A DNA stretch of 64,000 nucleotides from Actinomycetota bacterium (GTDB lineage Bacteria; Actinomycetota; Acidimicrobiia; Acidimicrobiales; JAMCPD01). The stretch covers positions 53,325 through 117,324 of the forward strand of contig JAMCPD010000024.1 of assembly GCA_023379935.1 (NCBI GenBank), written 5' to 3'. Every line of letters starts with the position of its first letter. Position 1 is the first letter of the stretch. This document shows, one piece after another, positions 1 through 9,621 of this stretch. A program made the translations under genes and the position numbers. The notes beneath the pieces were generated by a model. The model ran no database searches. It was not told the DNA's origin and saw only the letters and a program-made list of their open reading frames with translations.

Positions 1-83
1 GTACAGTTTTCGAATACTGACCACGCTCATAGGTAGTCGCGCACGAACCAACTGAGGTATTAATCTCATAACCGGTATCACTC

Positions 84-2294
84 CTAAAACCGTACACACG
101 AATCTGAGATCGAAACCGAATCCAATATAAAAGCCAACACAAAAGCCTCCTGTTTCCAAGCATCGTAACGTCCCGATGGTCCATGGTGACCGGCTCCCAT
201 TTCACATTTAAATATAATTTTGCCGGGATAGTTGGAGTGACGAAGCTTAGCTACCAATTTTGCCGGCTCCCAGTAACCTACCCTTGGATCGTTAATTCCT
301 GCTGTTATCAGCATATCTGGATAATGACCGGTGTTGTTTTTAGATGGTTCAACACCAAGGTTACCAGCAGGATCGTATCTGTCCGACAGATTGTCGTAAG
401 GTGACCACTTCTTGATCCATTCGTATGCCTTAGGGTCGTCTTTGGGGTTACCCCACTCGTCCCATTCGGTTGCGGTAAGAGGTAGGGTGTCATCCATCAT
501 TGTAGTCAAGCAGTCCACAAAGGGGACCTCTGCAACCACGGCTTTCCACAAGGAGGGATCAAGGTTAACCGCTTGGGTTATGGCTGCTCCTCCGGCACTT
601 CCACCCCTGATAACCAGCTTGTCTCTTGATGTCCAACCCTGTTTTATCAGGTGTCTCCCACATGCCACAAGGTCATCAAAAGTATTATGTTTATGTTGCA
701 GTTTACCCTCTTGATACCACCTTCTCCCCATTTCGCCGCCGCCGCGTACATGAGCAATGGCATATATAAATCCTCGATCCAGCAAACTCAAGCGTGAAGA
801 GGAAAAGATGGGATCAGTGCTTATCTCGTACGCCCCGTAGGCGTATAACAAAGTGGGCGAGCACAGATTGTCATCATGCAGATCTTTCCGGTAGGCAACT
901 GATATCGGGATTGCAGTACCGTCTTTGCTGGCAGCAGTTATTCTGTCAGTTTGGTATTTTTCCGGATCGTATCCCCCTAATACCGCTTGGCGTTTACGAA
1001 GGAATGAGGTATGCTTCAAAAAGTAATAGTCGTAAACCGACCAGGGGGTTACAAGTGAGGTATATTCATAACGCAAAACATTAGAGGTTGCTTCAGGGTT
1101 GGGCCCAATTATACAGGTTGAGACAAGCTCAGGTCGATCAATGATAACTTCCCGACCAAGTCCCGATTCCTCATTGTTTGAAGTTTGCATCACTACTATC
1201 TGCAGGTAACCCCCGCTGCGTTCATGGATAACCAGATAATCCGCGAATACCTCCATCTGTTCTATGCGAATACCGGGTCGATGGGGCACAAGTTCTATCC
1301 AGTTTTGAGGATTATATCGATCCGGGTCATCAACCGGAACTCTCATAATACGAAAGTCCGCTGCGTTGTAGTTGGTCAGTATCCACAACTCTGTCAAGTG
1401 ATGTTCCACTGAGTATTCCATACCTTCTTGCCTCGGCGCCACGACTGAGAAGCCTTTTTCAGGGGCGTTTGCATCTATTATCCAGACCTCGCTTGTTGTC
1501 TTGGACTCTAAGTTCAAAAATATATAAGTGTTATCTTTGCTCTTGGAGCAGCTTAAGTAGTACCTTGGGTCGTTTTCCGTCCAGAGAAGCTCATCGGTTT
1601 CAACAGTACTCCCCAAGCGGTGTCGCCACAGTTGATATGGACGCAATGTTTCATCCAGTTTCGTATAAAAAAAGGAGCTGCTGTCGTTTGCCCAGGCTAG
1701 AGAGTAAGATGTTTCGGATATCGCAAAAGGCAGTTCTAACCCTGTTTCCAAGTCCTTTACCTTTAACTCAAAGACTTCATTGCCGGTGTTGTCCAGCGAA
1801 TACGCCAAAAATCGATGGTTGGGACTCGGCTCAAATACCCCAATACCGCAGTATCCTTCACCGTTGCTTAGCTCGTTCTGGTCTAAAATAATCTCTTCCG
1901 TCTCTTTTTTGAGCTCTTTTGTCAAGGTTCCGCCTGTGGAGGTTTCCTCTGTTGCAGTTTCTACGGCGGGCTTTCTATAGTACACAGGGTAGCTTTTGCC
2001 TTCAAAAGTACAACTGTAATAAAGCCAGTTACCTCTTTTTACCGGAACAGTGCGATCGTTTTGAGCTATTCTGTTCTTGATCTCTTCATAAAGCCTCTCC
2101 TCTGACTTTCTCAGGTGTGCGTTAGCCGCCTTGGCATAGAGGTTCTCCTTTTCTAAGTAGGCTATGACCTCAGGATCAGCTTGATTTCTCAGCCAGTACC
2201 AGTTGTCGGTACGGCTGTCGCCATGTGCGGTTATCACAAAAGGGTGTTTGGCGGCCAAAGGGGGATTGATATTCTCATCTGCAGTTGTGGACAT
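84..2294 (-). CDS. ptrB: Oligopeptidase B / prolyl oligopeptidase family (S9A) serine peptidase
   Basis: Cytosolic serine peptidase expected to cleave short peptides after basic residues. The N-terminal half ('DNWYWLRNQADPEV', then 'EGKSYPVYYRKP') is the seven-bladed propeller part typical of oligopeptidase B. The C-terminal alpha/beta-hydrolase half carries the nucleophile elbow GGSAGG (Ser near residue 565), the Asp region 'ITAGINDPRVGYWEPAK' and the His in 'GAGHHGPSGR', so the triad is complete. At 736 residues it is close to family size. The open frame extends to 2363, but the extra 23 residues are hydrophobic and atypical, so I take the ATG at 2294. It is transcribed away from the suf operon. 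S9 subfamily specificity (Arg/Lys versus Pro) is inferred from overall similarity. Confidence 0.9.
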   Translation of the reverse strand: MSTTADENINPPLAAKHPFVITAHGDSRTDNWYWLRNQADPEVIAYLEKENLYAKAANAHLRKSEERLYEEIKNRIAQNDRTVPVKRGNWLYYSCTFEGKSYPVYYRKPAVETATEETSTGGTLTKELKKETEEIILDQNELSNGEGYCGIGVFEPSPNHRFLAYSLDNTGNEVFELKVKDLETGLELPFAISETSYSLAWANDSSSFFYTKLDETLRPYQLWRHRLGSTVETDELLWTENDPRYYLSCSKSKDNTYIFLNLESKTTSEVWIIDANAPEKGFSVVAPRQEGMEYSVEHHLTELWILTNYNAADFRIMRVPVDDPDRYNPQNWIELVPHRPGIRIEQMEVFADYLVIHERSGGYLQIVVMQTSNNEESGLGREVIIDRPELVSTCIIGPNPEATSNVLRYEYTSLVTPWSVYDYYFLKHTSFLRKRQAVLGGYDPEKYQTDRITAASKDGTAIPISVAYRKDLHDDNLCSPTLLYAYGAYEISTDPIFSSSRLSLLDRGFIYAIAHVRGGGEMGRRWYQEGKLQHKHNTFDDLVACGRHLIKQGWTSRDKLVIRGGSAGGAAITQAVNLDPSLWKAVVAEVPFVDCLTTMMDDTLPLTATEWDEWGNPKDDPKAYEWIKKWSPYDNLSDRYDPAGNLGVEPSKNNTGHYPDMLITAGINDPRVGYWEPAKLVAKLRHSNYPGKIIFKCEMGAGHHGPSGRYDAWKQEAFVLAFILDSVSISDSCVRF

Positions 2295-2361
2295 TAAAGT
2301 AGCATTATACCAGTTCATATCCAAGACCAACCGGTATCCCACAAGCTCACTCAGGAAAAAC

Positions 2362-2535
2362 ATGTGTAATCAAAAAGATCATAATATATTTACAGCACCG
2401 GTAGTTCTCGATGTCCCCCTTTGTTGTGATCAACATGGAAACGAAGTTGATGTGCTCATTGAGCATGGCAATAGCTCGCTGCCGTGGTGGCAAAGTTTGG
2501 ACCATCAGCCAATAAAGATTTTCACTTGTCTTTAA
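2362..2535 (+). CDS. Possible 57-residue hypothetical protein
   Basis: A short frame opens at ATG 2362 behind AGGA (spacing 6). It encodes a Cys/His-rich peptide containing 'VPLCCDQHGNEVDV' and 'SSLPWWQSLDHQPI'. The composition looks protein-like, unlike the shadow frames nearby. It lies divergent from oligopeptidase B and upstream of sufB. I do not recognise the family. It could be chance, because the gap between the flanking genes is only about 400 nt. Confidence 0.3.
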   Translation: MCNQKDHNIFTAPVVLDVPLCCDQHGNEVDVLIEHGNSSLPWWQSLDHQPIKIFTCL

Positions 2536-2683
2536 ACAAGGCGCGGGATTCTATACAGTAGGTAACCCAGCGGTGAACCTTGACTTGTCTGTAGTGGGAG
2601 CGAGTCAGACAGACAAAGTGGTGCTAAAGCGGTTCTTTGGTACGAGACAGATTCTATTTCGTGTTTAATTTATTTTTTTCTGC
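2536..2683. other. Intergenic stretch upstream of the suf promoter
   Basis: No convincing gene is seen here. The sequence becomes T-rich toward the sufB promoter. No SufR/IscR-type operator could be recognised by eye. Confidence 0.4.
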
Positions 2684-2712
2684 TTGACTAGTAGCATTTT
2701 ATTTGTTACTAT
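2684..2712 (+). promoter_or_regulatory. sufB promoter, predicted leaderless
   Basis: TTGACT (2684-2689) and TACTAT (2707-2712) are separated by exactly 17 bp, a near-consensus sigma70-type promoter. The expected start of transcription (about 2719-2720) coincides with the GTG of sufB at 2720. No Shine-Dalgarno sequence lies between them, so the suf mRNA is predicted to be leaderless. Confidence 0.75.
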
Positions 2713-2719
2713 GTAGATA

Positions 2720-4186
2720 GTGAAAATTATACAGGCTACCAACTTACAGGCTATCACTGATCAAGAGAGCGTTCCAACGGTCGCCGATCCGACGGAAAAC
2801 CTCAACCTTGGCAGTTATAAACTTGGATGGAACGACAAAGAAAACTATGTGTTTAAACCCTCCAAAGGATTGAGCACAAAGATAGTCGAAGAGATCTCTT
2901 ATATGAAAAATGAGCCAACTTGGATGAGAGAGTTCAGATTGTCGTCCCTACGCCGTTTTATGGCAAAGCCGATGTTACCATGGTTTGCCGTCAACATGCC
3001 TGAACTGGATTTTGATGATATTTACTACTACATAAAACCAACCGACCACCAAGTGGGCAGTTGGGATGATCTTCCGGATTCAGTTAAAAACACCTATGAC
3101 CGTCTTGGTATTCCTGAGGCAGAGAGAAAATATTTAGCGGGTGTGAGTGCTCAATATGAGTCAGAAGTGGTATATCACCGCAATCGTCAAGAGCTCCAGT
3201 CCTCCGGTGTTATATTTTGTGATATGGGTACCGCCGTAGCGGACTATCCCGACCTGGTACGACAGTACTTTGCCACTGTTATACCTCCTGGTGACAACAA
3301 GTTTGCTGCATTGAACTCAGCTGTATGGTCCGGCGGCTCTTTTATTTATGTTCCCGCGGGAGTCAAAGTAGAGATGCCTCTTCAGGCATATTTTCGCATT
3401 AATGCACAGAATATGGGTCAGTTTGAGCGTACTCTAATCATTGCCGAGCCTGGCTCGGAAGTACATTACATTGAAGGTTGTTCTGCTCCGATTTATTCAA
3501 GCGATTCGTTGCATGCTGCCGTAGTAGAGCTTGTAGCCAAACCTGGGGCAAGGATTACTTATACCACGATTCAGAACTGGTCATCCAATGTCTACAATTT
3601 GGTGACCAAGAGAGCTCGTGCCGAAGCAGAGTCCCATGTTGCATGGGTAGACGGAAACATAGGGTCCAAGCTGACCATGAAGTATCCCTCAGTGTATCTT
3701 GTCGGTCCGAAAGCATCTGGCGAGGTGCTTTCAGTCGCTTATGCCGGGGCAGGGCAGCATCAAGATGCAGGTGCAAAAATGATCCATGCGGCTTCCGATA
3801 CGACTTCTACAATAATTTCAAAGTCAATCTCCAAAGACGGTGGCAACACCACCTATAGGGGTCTGGTACATGTTGATGAAGGCGCAAAACATGCAAAGAG
3901 TTTCGTGCGTTGTGATGCTTTGATACTTGATGATAATTCAGTTTCACAAACGAAGCCTTACATGGAGGTAGGTGAGCAGGATGCCCAGATAGGACATGAG
4001 GCGACAGTTTCCAAAGTAGGCGATGATCAACTTTTTTACCTGATGTCAAGAGGGCTTTCAGAAGAACAAGCCATGAGCATGATTGTAAACGGCTTCATTG
4101 AGCCTGTTACCAAAACCTTGCCCATGGAGTATGCTGTTGAATGGAGCCGTTTGGTGGAGCTTCAAATGCAGGGCGCAGTAGGATAA
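2720..4186 (+). CDS. sufB: Fe-S cluster assembly scaffold SufB
   Basis: Scaffold subunit of the cytosolic SufBCD complex that assembles Fe-S clusters. Its 488 residues match SufB length. Diagnostic blocks are 'GVIFCDMGTAVADYPDLV', 'NSAVWSGGSFIYVPAGV', 'EPGSEVHYIEGCSAPIYS', and the C-terminal 'RCDALILDDNSVSQTKPY' followed by 'EQDAQIGHEATVSKVGDDQLFYLMSRG'. The Cys of RCDAL corresponds to the Cys conserved at the SufB-SufD interface. The GTG start is fixed by the leaderless promoter immediately upstream. First gene of sufB-sufD-Rieske-sufC. No cysteine desulfurase (sufS) or sufU/sufT is seen in this operon, so sulfur must be supplied from elsewhere. Confidence 0.96.
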   Translation: MKIIQATNLQAITDQESVPTVADPTENLNLGSYKLGWNDKENYVFKPSKGLSTKIVEEISYMKNEPTWMREFRLSSLRRFMAKPMLPWFAVNMPELDFDDIYYYIKPTDHQVGSWDDLPDSVKNTYDRLGIPEAERKYLAGVSAQYESEVVYHRNRQELQSSGVIFCDMGTAVADYPDLVRQYFATVIPPGDNKFAALNSAVWSGGSFIYVPAGVKVEMPLQAYFRINAQNMGQFERTLIIAEPGSEVHYIEGCSAPIYSSDSLHAAVVELVAKPGARITYTTIQNWSSNVYNLVTKRARAEAESHVAWVDGNIGSKLTMKYPSVYLVGPKASGEVLSVAYAGAGQHQDAGAKMIHAASDTTSTIISKSISKDGGNTTYRGLVHVDEGAKHAKSFVRCDALILDDNSVSQTKPYMEVGEQDAQIGHEATVSKVGDDQLFYLMSRGLSEEQAMSMIVNGFIEPVTKTLPMEYAVEWSRLVELQMQGAVG

Positions 4187-4207
4187 TAGGCGGTTCGGAT
4201 AACATCG

Positions 4208-5479
4208 GTGTGGTTTGACAAGTTTTCCAAGTTACCCTTTCCTACGTCTGATTTAGAGGTATGGCGCTATAGCCGCATAGCCGAACTTGATCTGGATAAG
4301 TATCCACCGGCTTTTACTCCAAGCACATCCAACGCCTTTGTCCAAGCCCCTCTTGAACAGATAGAAAAGTTGGATACATTGGGACTTGTACCAAGTCTTG
4401 GACCTTTGGCTGGATTGGTTGTAAGCTATAACGGTTATATTGTCGACACTCAGATTTTTCCCGAAGGAGAGGGTTTTGATAAAAGGGGGCTGTCAATTGA
4501 TTCTACCCCCGAAAATCACTCTCATCCCGATCGTCCTGAATTGGGCTTGAGCGAACTGGATACAGATGTATTCATGGAGTTGGCGAGTTCATCCTTAGCT
4601 GACACGCTTTTTATAAGAGCAACTTCTGCCACCGATGGCATACCAGCCCGCCCTGTGCTTATTGCGCATATTATAGATTCGACCAACGGAGCATCCTCCT
4701 GTTTCCCACACAGTATTATAGAACTGGAAGATGGTGCAAGTTTGACTGTTGTAGAAGCTTTTTTTTCCACCGGGCCGCTTAGTCACCAACCAACCGGTTC
4801 GCCGGCCTCTGGATTGGTGGTGCCGGTTGCCGAGATGAAGGTGGGAGATAATGCCAACTTAACCTACCTATCCTTGCAGGATTTAGCAGCCGACATGTGG
4901 GGGATTTCTTATCAAATCAGCCAGGTTGGCGGGGATGCCAACTTGCTCTCTTTCACCGGGTCTTTCGGTGGTTATTATGTCAGAACTATGACCGTATCTA
5001 CGCTACTCGGGCCGGGGGGCATGTCGGAACTTTTGTCTGTTTATTTCGGCTCTGACAGCCAGATGCATGACTTTAGAACATTTCAATATCATGTCGGCGC
5101 TCATACCAGAAGCGAGTTGTTGTTCAAAGGGGCGGTTAAAGATACTTCACACTCCGTATATAGCGGGTTGATCAAAGTTCAAAATGGTGCCGTCGGGACA
5201 AACGCTTTTCAAACCAATCGCAACATCGTCTTGAGTCCCGGGGCAAAAGCCGATTCGGTACCGAATCTGGATATAAACGAAAATGATGTAAGTTGTTCGC
5301 ACGCTTCAGCGGTAGGTCCGATAGACAAAGATCAACTGTACTATCTGGAGTCCAAGGGGTTATCCCCTAAAAGCGCGGAAAAACTAATAGTTGCAGGGTT
5401 TTTTAATGAAATTATAGATAAGAAGTTGCTGCAGCCCGCCAGTGGGTGGCTTAGAAAGAAAATTGCGGAGAAGCTATGA
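4208..5479 (+). CDS. sufD: Fe-S cluster assembly protein SufD
   Basis: Paralogue of SufB that pairs with it in the SufBC2D complex. The 423-residue protein starts with the family's 'FPTSDLEVWRYSRIAELDLDKY' entry. It continues into the beta-helix core ('HSVYSGLIKVQNGAVGTNAFQTNRN', 'ADSVPNLDINENDVSCSHASAVGPIDKDQLYYLESKGLS'), which is characteristic of SufD. GTG start 22 nt after the sufB stop. Its last codons overlap the ATG of the Rieske gene (ATGA), indicating translational coupling. Confidence 0.94.
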   Translation: MWFDKFSKLPFPTSDLEVWRYSRIAELDLDKYPPAFTPSTSNAFVQAPLEQIEKLDTLGLVPSLGPLAGLVVSYNGYIVDTQIFPEGEGFDKRGLSIDSTPENHSHPDRPELGLSELDTDVFMELASSSLADTLFIRATSATDGIPARPVLIAHIIDSTNGASSCFPHSIIELEDGASLTVVEAFFSTGPLSHQPTGSPASGLVVPVAEMKVGDNANLTYLSLQDLAADMWGISYQISQVGGDANLLSFTGSFGGYYVRTMTVSTLLGPGGMSELLSVYFGSDSQMHDFRTFQYHVGAHTRSELLFKGAVKDTSHSVYSGLIKVQNGAVGTNAFQTNRNIVLSPGAKADSVPNLDINENDVSCSHASAVGPIDKDQLYYLESKGLSPKSAEKLIVAGFFNEIIDKKLLQPASGWLRKKIAEKL

Positions 5480-5799
5480 GTGACATTATAGAACTGTGCC
5501 AGCTTGGATCCCTCCTTGATGGTGTTCCAAAGCAGTTTGAACTTAGAGGGGAGGCAGTGATGGCATTACGATTAGGGGATACCGTTTATGTTTTAGCAGA
5601 TCGTTGCAGTCATCAGGACTATCCACTTTCTAAAGGCGAGGTGGATGCCCATGAGCTTAGGATTGAATGCCCGGGTCATGGCAGTCTTTTTTCCTTGACA
5701 ACCGGTGATGCGCTTACCCTCCCCGCCACCAAACCTGTGAAGGTGTATGAAACTAAGGTAGAAGGCGACAAAGTAATGATCAAGCTGGACTGCCAGTGA
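5476..5799 (+). CDS. Rieske-type [2Fe-2S] ferredoxin in the suf operon
   Basis: 107-residue soluble Rieske ferredoxin. The cluster ligands are visible as C-S-H (within 'DRCSHQDYPLSKGEV') and C-P-G-H ('IECPGHGSLFSLTTG'), the two-Cys two-His pattern. It resembles the small ferredoxin subunits of dioxygenases and NirD. Suf operons of several Gram-positive lineages include such a protein, presumably as an electron donor or early Fe-S client. That role is inference. ATGA overlap with sufD and 7 nt before sufC. Confidence 0.9.
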   Translation: MSDIIELCQLGSLLDGVPKQFELRGEAVMALRLGDTVYVLADRCSHQDYPLSKGEVDAHELRIECPGHGSLFSLTTGDALTLPATKPVKVYETKVEGDKVMIKLDCQ

Positions 5800-5806
5800 G
5801 CATTTT

Positions 5807-6574
5807 ATGACTGTCCTGGCTATAAAACAGTTGGTCGTTGAAGTTTGGGGGGAAGAAATACTCCATGGAGTTGATCTTGTTATACTGAGCGGCAAGGTCC
5901 ATGCCCTTATGGGCCCCAATGGTTCAGGCAAATCCACCTTATCCCATCTACTCATGGGGAGAGAGGGCTATGTAGTAAAGAGTGGAGAAGTTACTCTGGA
6001 CGGTGTTGATCTGTTGGCGATGGATACTTCGCAAAGGGCACAGGCTGGGTTGTTTCTGGCTATGCAGCAGCCGATAGAGGTTCCCGGAGTAACCTTAGAG
6101 GCGCTATTGTCTGAAGTATTAGCTGATAGTGAGGTTGCCACCGCCGAAACCGGAGATGGAGAGGCTACACAGACGCTGCGCCAGATTATGTACGCTGAGG
6201 CGATGAAGGTTGGTCTTGATCCTTCTCTGCTGGACAGGTCGTTAAATACCGAGTTTTCAGGGGGTGAGTACAAGCGCAGTGAATGTGTAGGAATGGGGGT
6301 GATCAAGCCCCGTCTTGGGATATTCGATGAGATAGACACCGGGCTGGACATAGATTCACTGAAACTGGTGGCAACAAGGCTGAAAGAAGCAACTTCTGCG
6401 TGGGGGATGGGAGTTTTGGCAATTACGCACTATAGCAGGCTGTTGGATGTGCTTACTCCTGATCTAGTCTATGTACTGCTGGATGGACGTATTGTTGACT
6501 GCGGTGGCCCGGAACTTGTTTCGGCAGTTGAACACAGTGGTTACTCAAAGTATGGAGTTGATGTCAACCGGTAG
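5807..6574 (+). CDS. sufC: Fe-S cluster assembly ATPase SufC
   Basis: ABC-type ATPase of the SufBCD complex. Its 255 residues carry Walker A GPNGSGKST, the Q-loop region 'FLAMQQPIEVPGVT', the signature 'FSGGEYKRSE', Walker B 'GIFDEIDTGLDID' and the switch His in 'AITHYSR'. It has the SufC hallmark of 'GLDID' after Walker B. Slightly unusual is 'FDEIDTG' where 'LDETDSG' is common. Last gene of the suf unit; 54 nt separate it from clpB. Confidence 0.95.
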   Translation: MTVLAIKQLVVEVWGEEILHGVDLVILSGKVHALMGPNGSGKSTLSHLLMGREGYVVKSGEVTLDGVDLLAMDTSQRAQAGLFLAMQQPIEVPGVTLEALLSEVLADSEVATAETGDGEATQTLRQIMYAEAMKVGLDPSLLDRSLNTEFSGGEYKRSECVGMGVIKPRLGIFDEIDTGLDIDSLKLVATRLKEATSAWGMGVLAITHYSRLLDVLTPDLVYVLLDGRIVDCGGPELVSAVEHSGYSKYGVDVNR

Positions 6575-6628
6575 GTTCTAGTTGCCAACTATGCCACATT
6601 AGTTGCATACTGGTTAATATGAGGCTTT

Positions 6629-9124
6629 ATGCTTGATATAAATCGTTGGACACTGAAAACACAAGAAGCATTTGCCCAGGCGATAGAAGAGGCAAAGACC
6701 AGGCATAATCCGGAAGTGACACCGGATCACCTCTTGTTGGCATTGCTGGGGCAAGATCAGACTGTTACTTTGCCGTTACTGGACCGTTTGGGAGTCTCTC
6801 TTCTCAGCTTACGTAACAAAACAGAGGAATCCCTTTCTCGCCTTGTGAGAACATTTGGTGTGCAGGGAGAACAACCCGGTTTATCCAAATCTTTAAATGA
6901 GGTTTTCGAGAAGGCTGATCAATTCCGCAAGGAGATTTCCGATGAGTACTTAGCTGTTGAGCATATTTTACTTGCGATGAGTTCACTTCTCGGCGCTGAT
7001 CTTGATGCAATGCGAATAGCGTTAAAAGAGATACGAGGTGCTCATAGAGTCACTTCCCAAAATCCCGAAGAAACATACCAAGCTCTTGAACGCTACGGTA
7101 GAGATCTTACCGCTCAGGCTCAAAAAGGTAAGCTTGATCCGGTAATAGGCAGAGATGAGGAGATACGACGGGTTATCCAAGTACTGTCTCGTCGCACTAA
7201 AAACAATCCGGTTCTAATCGGCGAACCCGGTGTCGGCAAAACAGCAATAGTCGAGGGGCTGGCACGGCGTATTGTAGAAAGCGATGTTCCCGAAAGTCTT
7301 AAAGGGAAACGGCTTATTGTTCTTGATATTGCATCTATGCTGGCTGGAGCAAAATATAGAGGAGAGTTTGAAGAACGTCTAAAAGCAGTTTTGACTGAGA
7401 TCGTAGAGGCCGAAGGGGAGGTTATTACCTTTATAGATGAGCTCCATACGATAGTAGGTGCGGGGGCTGCAGAAGGGGCTATGGATGCAGGCAATATGAT
7501 AAAGCCAATGTTGGCAAGAGGAGAATTGCGGTTGATAGGTGCTACGACTTTGGATGAGTATCGTAAGCATGTTGAAAAGGATGCTGCTTTGGAACGGCGG
7601 TTTCAACCTATTTATGTTGGTCAACCAAATGTTGAAGATACTATAGCTATCTTACGGGGGTTAAAGGAGCGTTATGAGGTACATCATGGAGTTCGTATCC
7701 AAGATTCTGCCTTGGTGGCTGCTGCTGTGCTTTCAGATCGCTATATTTCAGACCGCTTTTTGCCGGATAAGGCTATTGATTTAATGGATGAAGCAGCATC
7801 CCGACTTCGGATAGAGATTGATTCTATGCCCATGGAGATTGATGTTGTGGAACGTCGTATGCGCCAGCTTGAGATTGAAAAGGTCGCGCTTTTTAAAGAA
7901 ACCGATCCCGCCTCGTTAGAACGCCTTTCTGCCTTGGATGCCGAACTGTCCAACCTACGTGAACAGGCAAATGCCATGAAGACTCAGTGGAGTAATGAAA
8001 AAGAAGCAATTGCCAAGATTCAAACGGCAAAAGAAGAACTTGAAACCAAAAAGGATGAGGCGGATCGCTACGAAAGAGATGGGGATTTAGATGCGGCAGC
8101 AAAGATTCGATATGGTATAGTTCCCGATCTGGAAAAACAGGTTCTCCAAGCAACGGATCATTTAGCGGAGCTTCAAGCCACACAGAAGATGCTAAAGGAG
8201 GAGGTTGACGAGGAAGATATAGCAGAGGTGGTATCTCGTTCAACTGGTGTGCCGGTGAGCAGACTGTTAGAGGGCGAGATGACAAAGCTCATTCGTATGG
8301 AGGAGTATCTTGAAAACAGAGTAGTGGGGCAGAACGAGGCTTTGGAGGCAGTCAGCCACGCTATACGACGTAGTCGTTCTGGACTGTCGGATCCGAATAG
8401 ACCGGTGGGGAGTTTTATGTTTTTAGGTCCGACTGGCGTAGGGAAAACCGAGTTGGCCAGAACATTGGCAGACTTTTTGTTTGATAACGAGAAGGCCATG
8501 GTCCGCTTGGATATGAGTGAATATATGGAAAAATACTCTGTTGCCCGTTTGATTGGCGCTCCACCGGGTTATATAGGATATGAGGAAGGCGGACAACTTA
8601 CCGAGGCCGTAAGAAGACGCCCGTATTCCGTAATTTTACTGGATGAGATTGAAAAGGCTCATATGGATGTTTTTAATCTGTTACTACAGGTCTTAGACGA
8701 TGGGCGCTTGACTGATGGACAGGGGCGCACAGTTAACTTCACCAACTGTGTACTGATTATGACCTCTAATCTTACCGGTGATCCAAAAAGCTTCTTCAAG
8801 CCTGAGTTTCTCAACCGTATAGACGAGATAGTTTATTTCCACTCGCTTACCCCCGAAGATCTTGTGCGCATAGTTGATATACAACTAGAGTATCTTGCGC
8901 AAAGGTTGGCAACACGCAGACTCAAGTTAGATGTGACCAGCCAAGCTAAAAAGTGGTTGGCAACTCGGGGTTACGATCCCACTTATGGGGCACGCCCGTT
9001 GAAGCGTCTAATCCAGTCTGAAATCAGCGATAAAATAGCTCTAGAATTACTTAGCGGGCGTTACAAGGACGATGATATCGTCAAGATAGATGTGTCAGAT
9101 TCAGATGACGCACTGGTACTATGA
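6629..9124 (+). CDS. clpB: ATP-dependent disaggregase ClpB
   Basis: Hexameric AAA+ disaggregase working with DnaK. Clp_N repeats occupy residues 1-145. NBD1 has Walker [10 protein letters not shown] and Walker B '[14 protein letters not shown]'. The coiled-coil middle domain spans about 395-515. NBD2 has GPTGVGKTE and '[11 protein letters not shown]', followed by the D2-small domain. At 831 residues it is about 25-30 short of typical ClpB. Part of the deficit is in NBD2, where '[22 protein letters not shown]' has only a few residues between SNL and the conserved PEFLNR. The ATG has GAGG 4 nt upstream and also a TAATAT hexamer 8 nt upstream. No HAIR (HspR) or CIRCE inverted repeat was recognised in front. 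Confidence 0.95.
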   Translation: MLDINRWTLKTQEAFAQAIEEAKTRHNPEVTPDHLLLALLGQDQTVTLPLLDRLGVSLLSLRNKTEESLSRLVRTFGVQGEQPGLSKSLNEVFEKADQFRKEISDEYLAVEHILLAMSSLLGADLDAMRIALKEIRGAHRVTSQNPEETYQALERYGRDLTAQAQKGKLDPVIGRDEEIRRVIQVLSRRTKNNPVLIGEPGVGKTAIVEGLARRIVESDVPESLKGKRLIVLDIASMLAGAKYRGEFEERLKAVLTEIVEAEGEVITFIDELHTIVGAGAAEGAMDAGNMIKPMLARGELRLIGATTLDEYRKHVEKDAALERRFQPIYVGQPNVEDTIAILRGLKERYEVHHGVRIQDSALVAAAVLSDRYISDRFLPDKAIDLMDEAASRLRIEIDSMPMEIDVVERRMRQLEIEKVALFKETDPASLERLSALDAELSNLREQANAMKTQWSNEKEAIAKIQTAKEELETKKDEADRYERDGDLDAAAKIRYGIVPDLEKQVLQATDHLAELQATQKMLKEEVDEEDIAEVVSRSTGVPVSRLLEGEMTKLIRMEEYLENRVVGQNEALEAVSHAIRRSRSGLSDPNRPVGSFMFLGPTGVGKTELARTLADFLFDNEKAMVRLDMSEYMEKYSVARLIGAPPGYIGYEEGGQLTEAVRRRPYSVILLDEIEKAHMDVFNLLLQVLDDGRLTDGQGRTVNFTNCVLIMTSNLTGDPKSFFKPEFLNRIDEIVYFHSLTPEDLVRIVDIQLEYLAQRLATRRLKLDVTSQAKKWLATRGYDPTYGARPLKRLIQSEISDKIALELLSGRYKDDDIVKIDVSDSDDALVL

Positions 9125-9258
9125 GGTTCTTGACGCTTGATTAGCGGTTGTGTTCTAAGGCAGTACAACTTTTGATCGGAACCGGTGAGTATCAGAACCG
9201 GTGAGCTGTTTTGCTGGCGGTTTTAGCATTTCTCGTGATAATGTTGTACGGTTGATTT

Positions 9259-9621
9259 GTGGACAAAAATCCTTCCCGTAAACAACAACACAATTTGAAC
9301 GATGAGAAGAAAGTTCCTTCAATTACTATGTTGGCCGACCGTGTATTGGTCCAAGTGCCTGAAATAGAAGGCGAACGAAGGTCACGTGCAGGAATACTGA
9401 TTCCCGCTACTGCGGATGTCTCAAGGCGTTTAGCATGGGCTCTTGTGGTGGTGGTAGGTCCGCATGTGAGGGCTGTCAAACCAGGCAACAGGGTCTTGTT
9501 CAACCCTGAAGAACGCCATGAGGTGGATGTGCAGGGTGAGACATATATTATTCTTAGGGAGAGGGATATCCATGCAGTTGCCAACGACAGCGTTGAAGGC
9601 GCAACGGGGTTGTACTTATGA
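9259..9621 (+). CDS. GroES-like co-chaperonin (Cpn10 family)
   Basis: 120 residues with the Cpn10 fold pattern: '[15 protein letters not shown]' start, mobile-loop region '[29 protein letters not shown]', and roof/C-terminal '[35 protein letters not shown]'. It stands alone without groEL and extends the C-terminus past usual GroES by '[12 protein letters not shown]', so it may be a divergent paralogue rather than the main GroES. GTG start; ATGA overlap with hisI. Confidence 0.82.
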   Translation: MDKNPSRKQQHNLNDEKKVPSITMLADRVLVQVPEIEGERRSRAGILIPATADVSRRLAWALVVVVGPHVRAVKPGNRVLFNPEERHEVDVQGETYIILRERDIHAVANDSVEGATGLYL

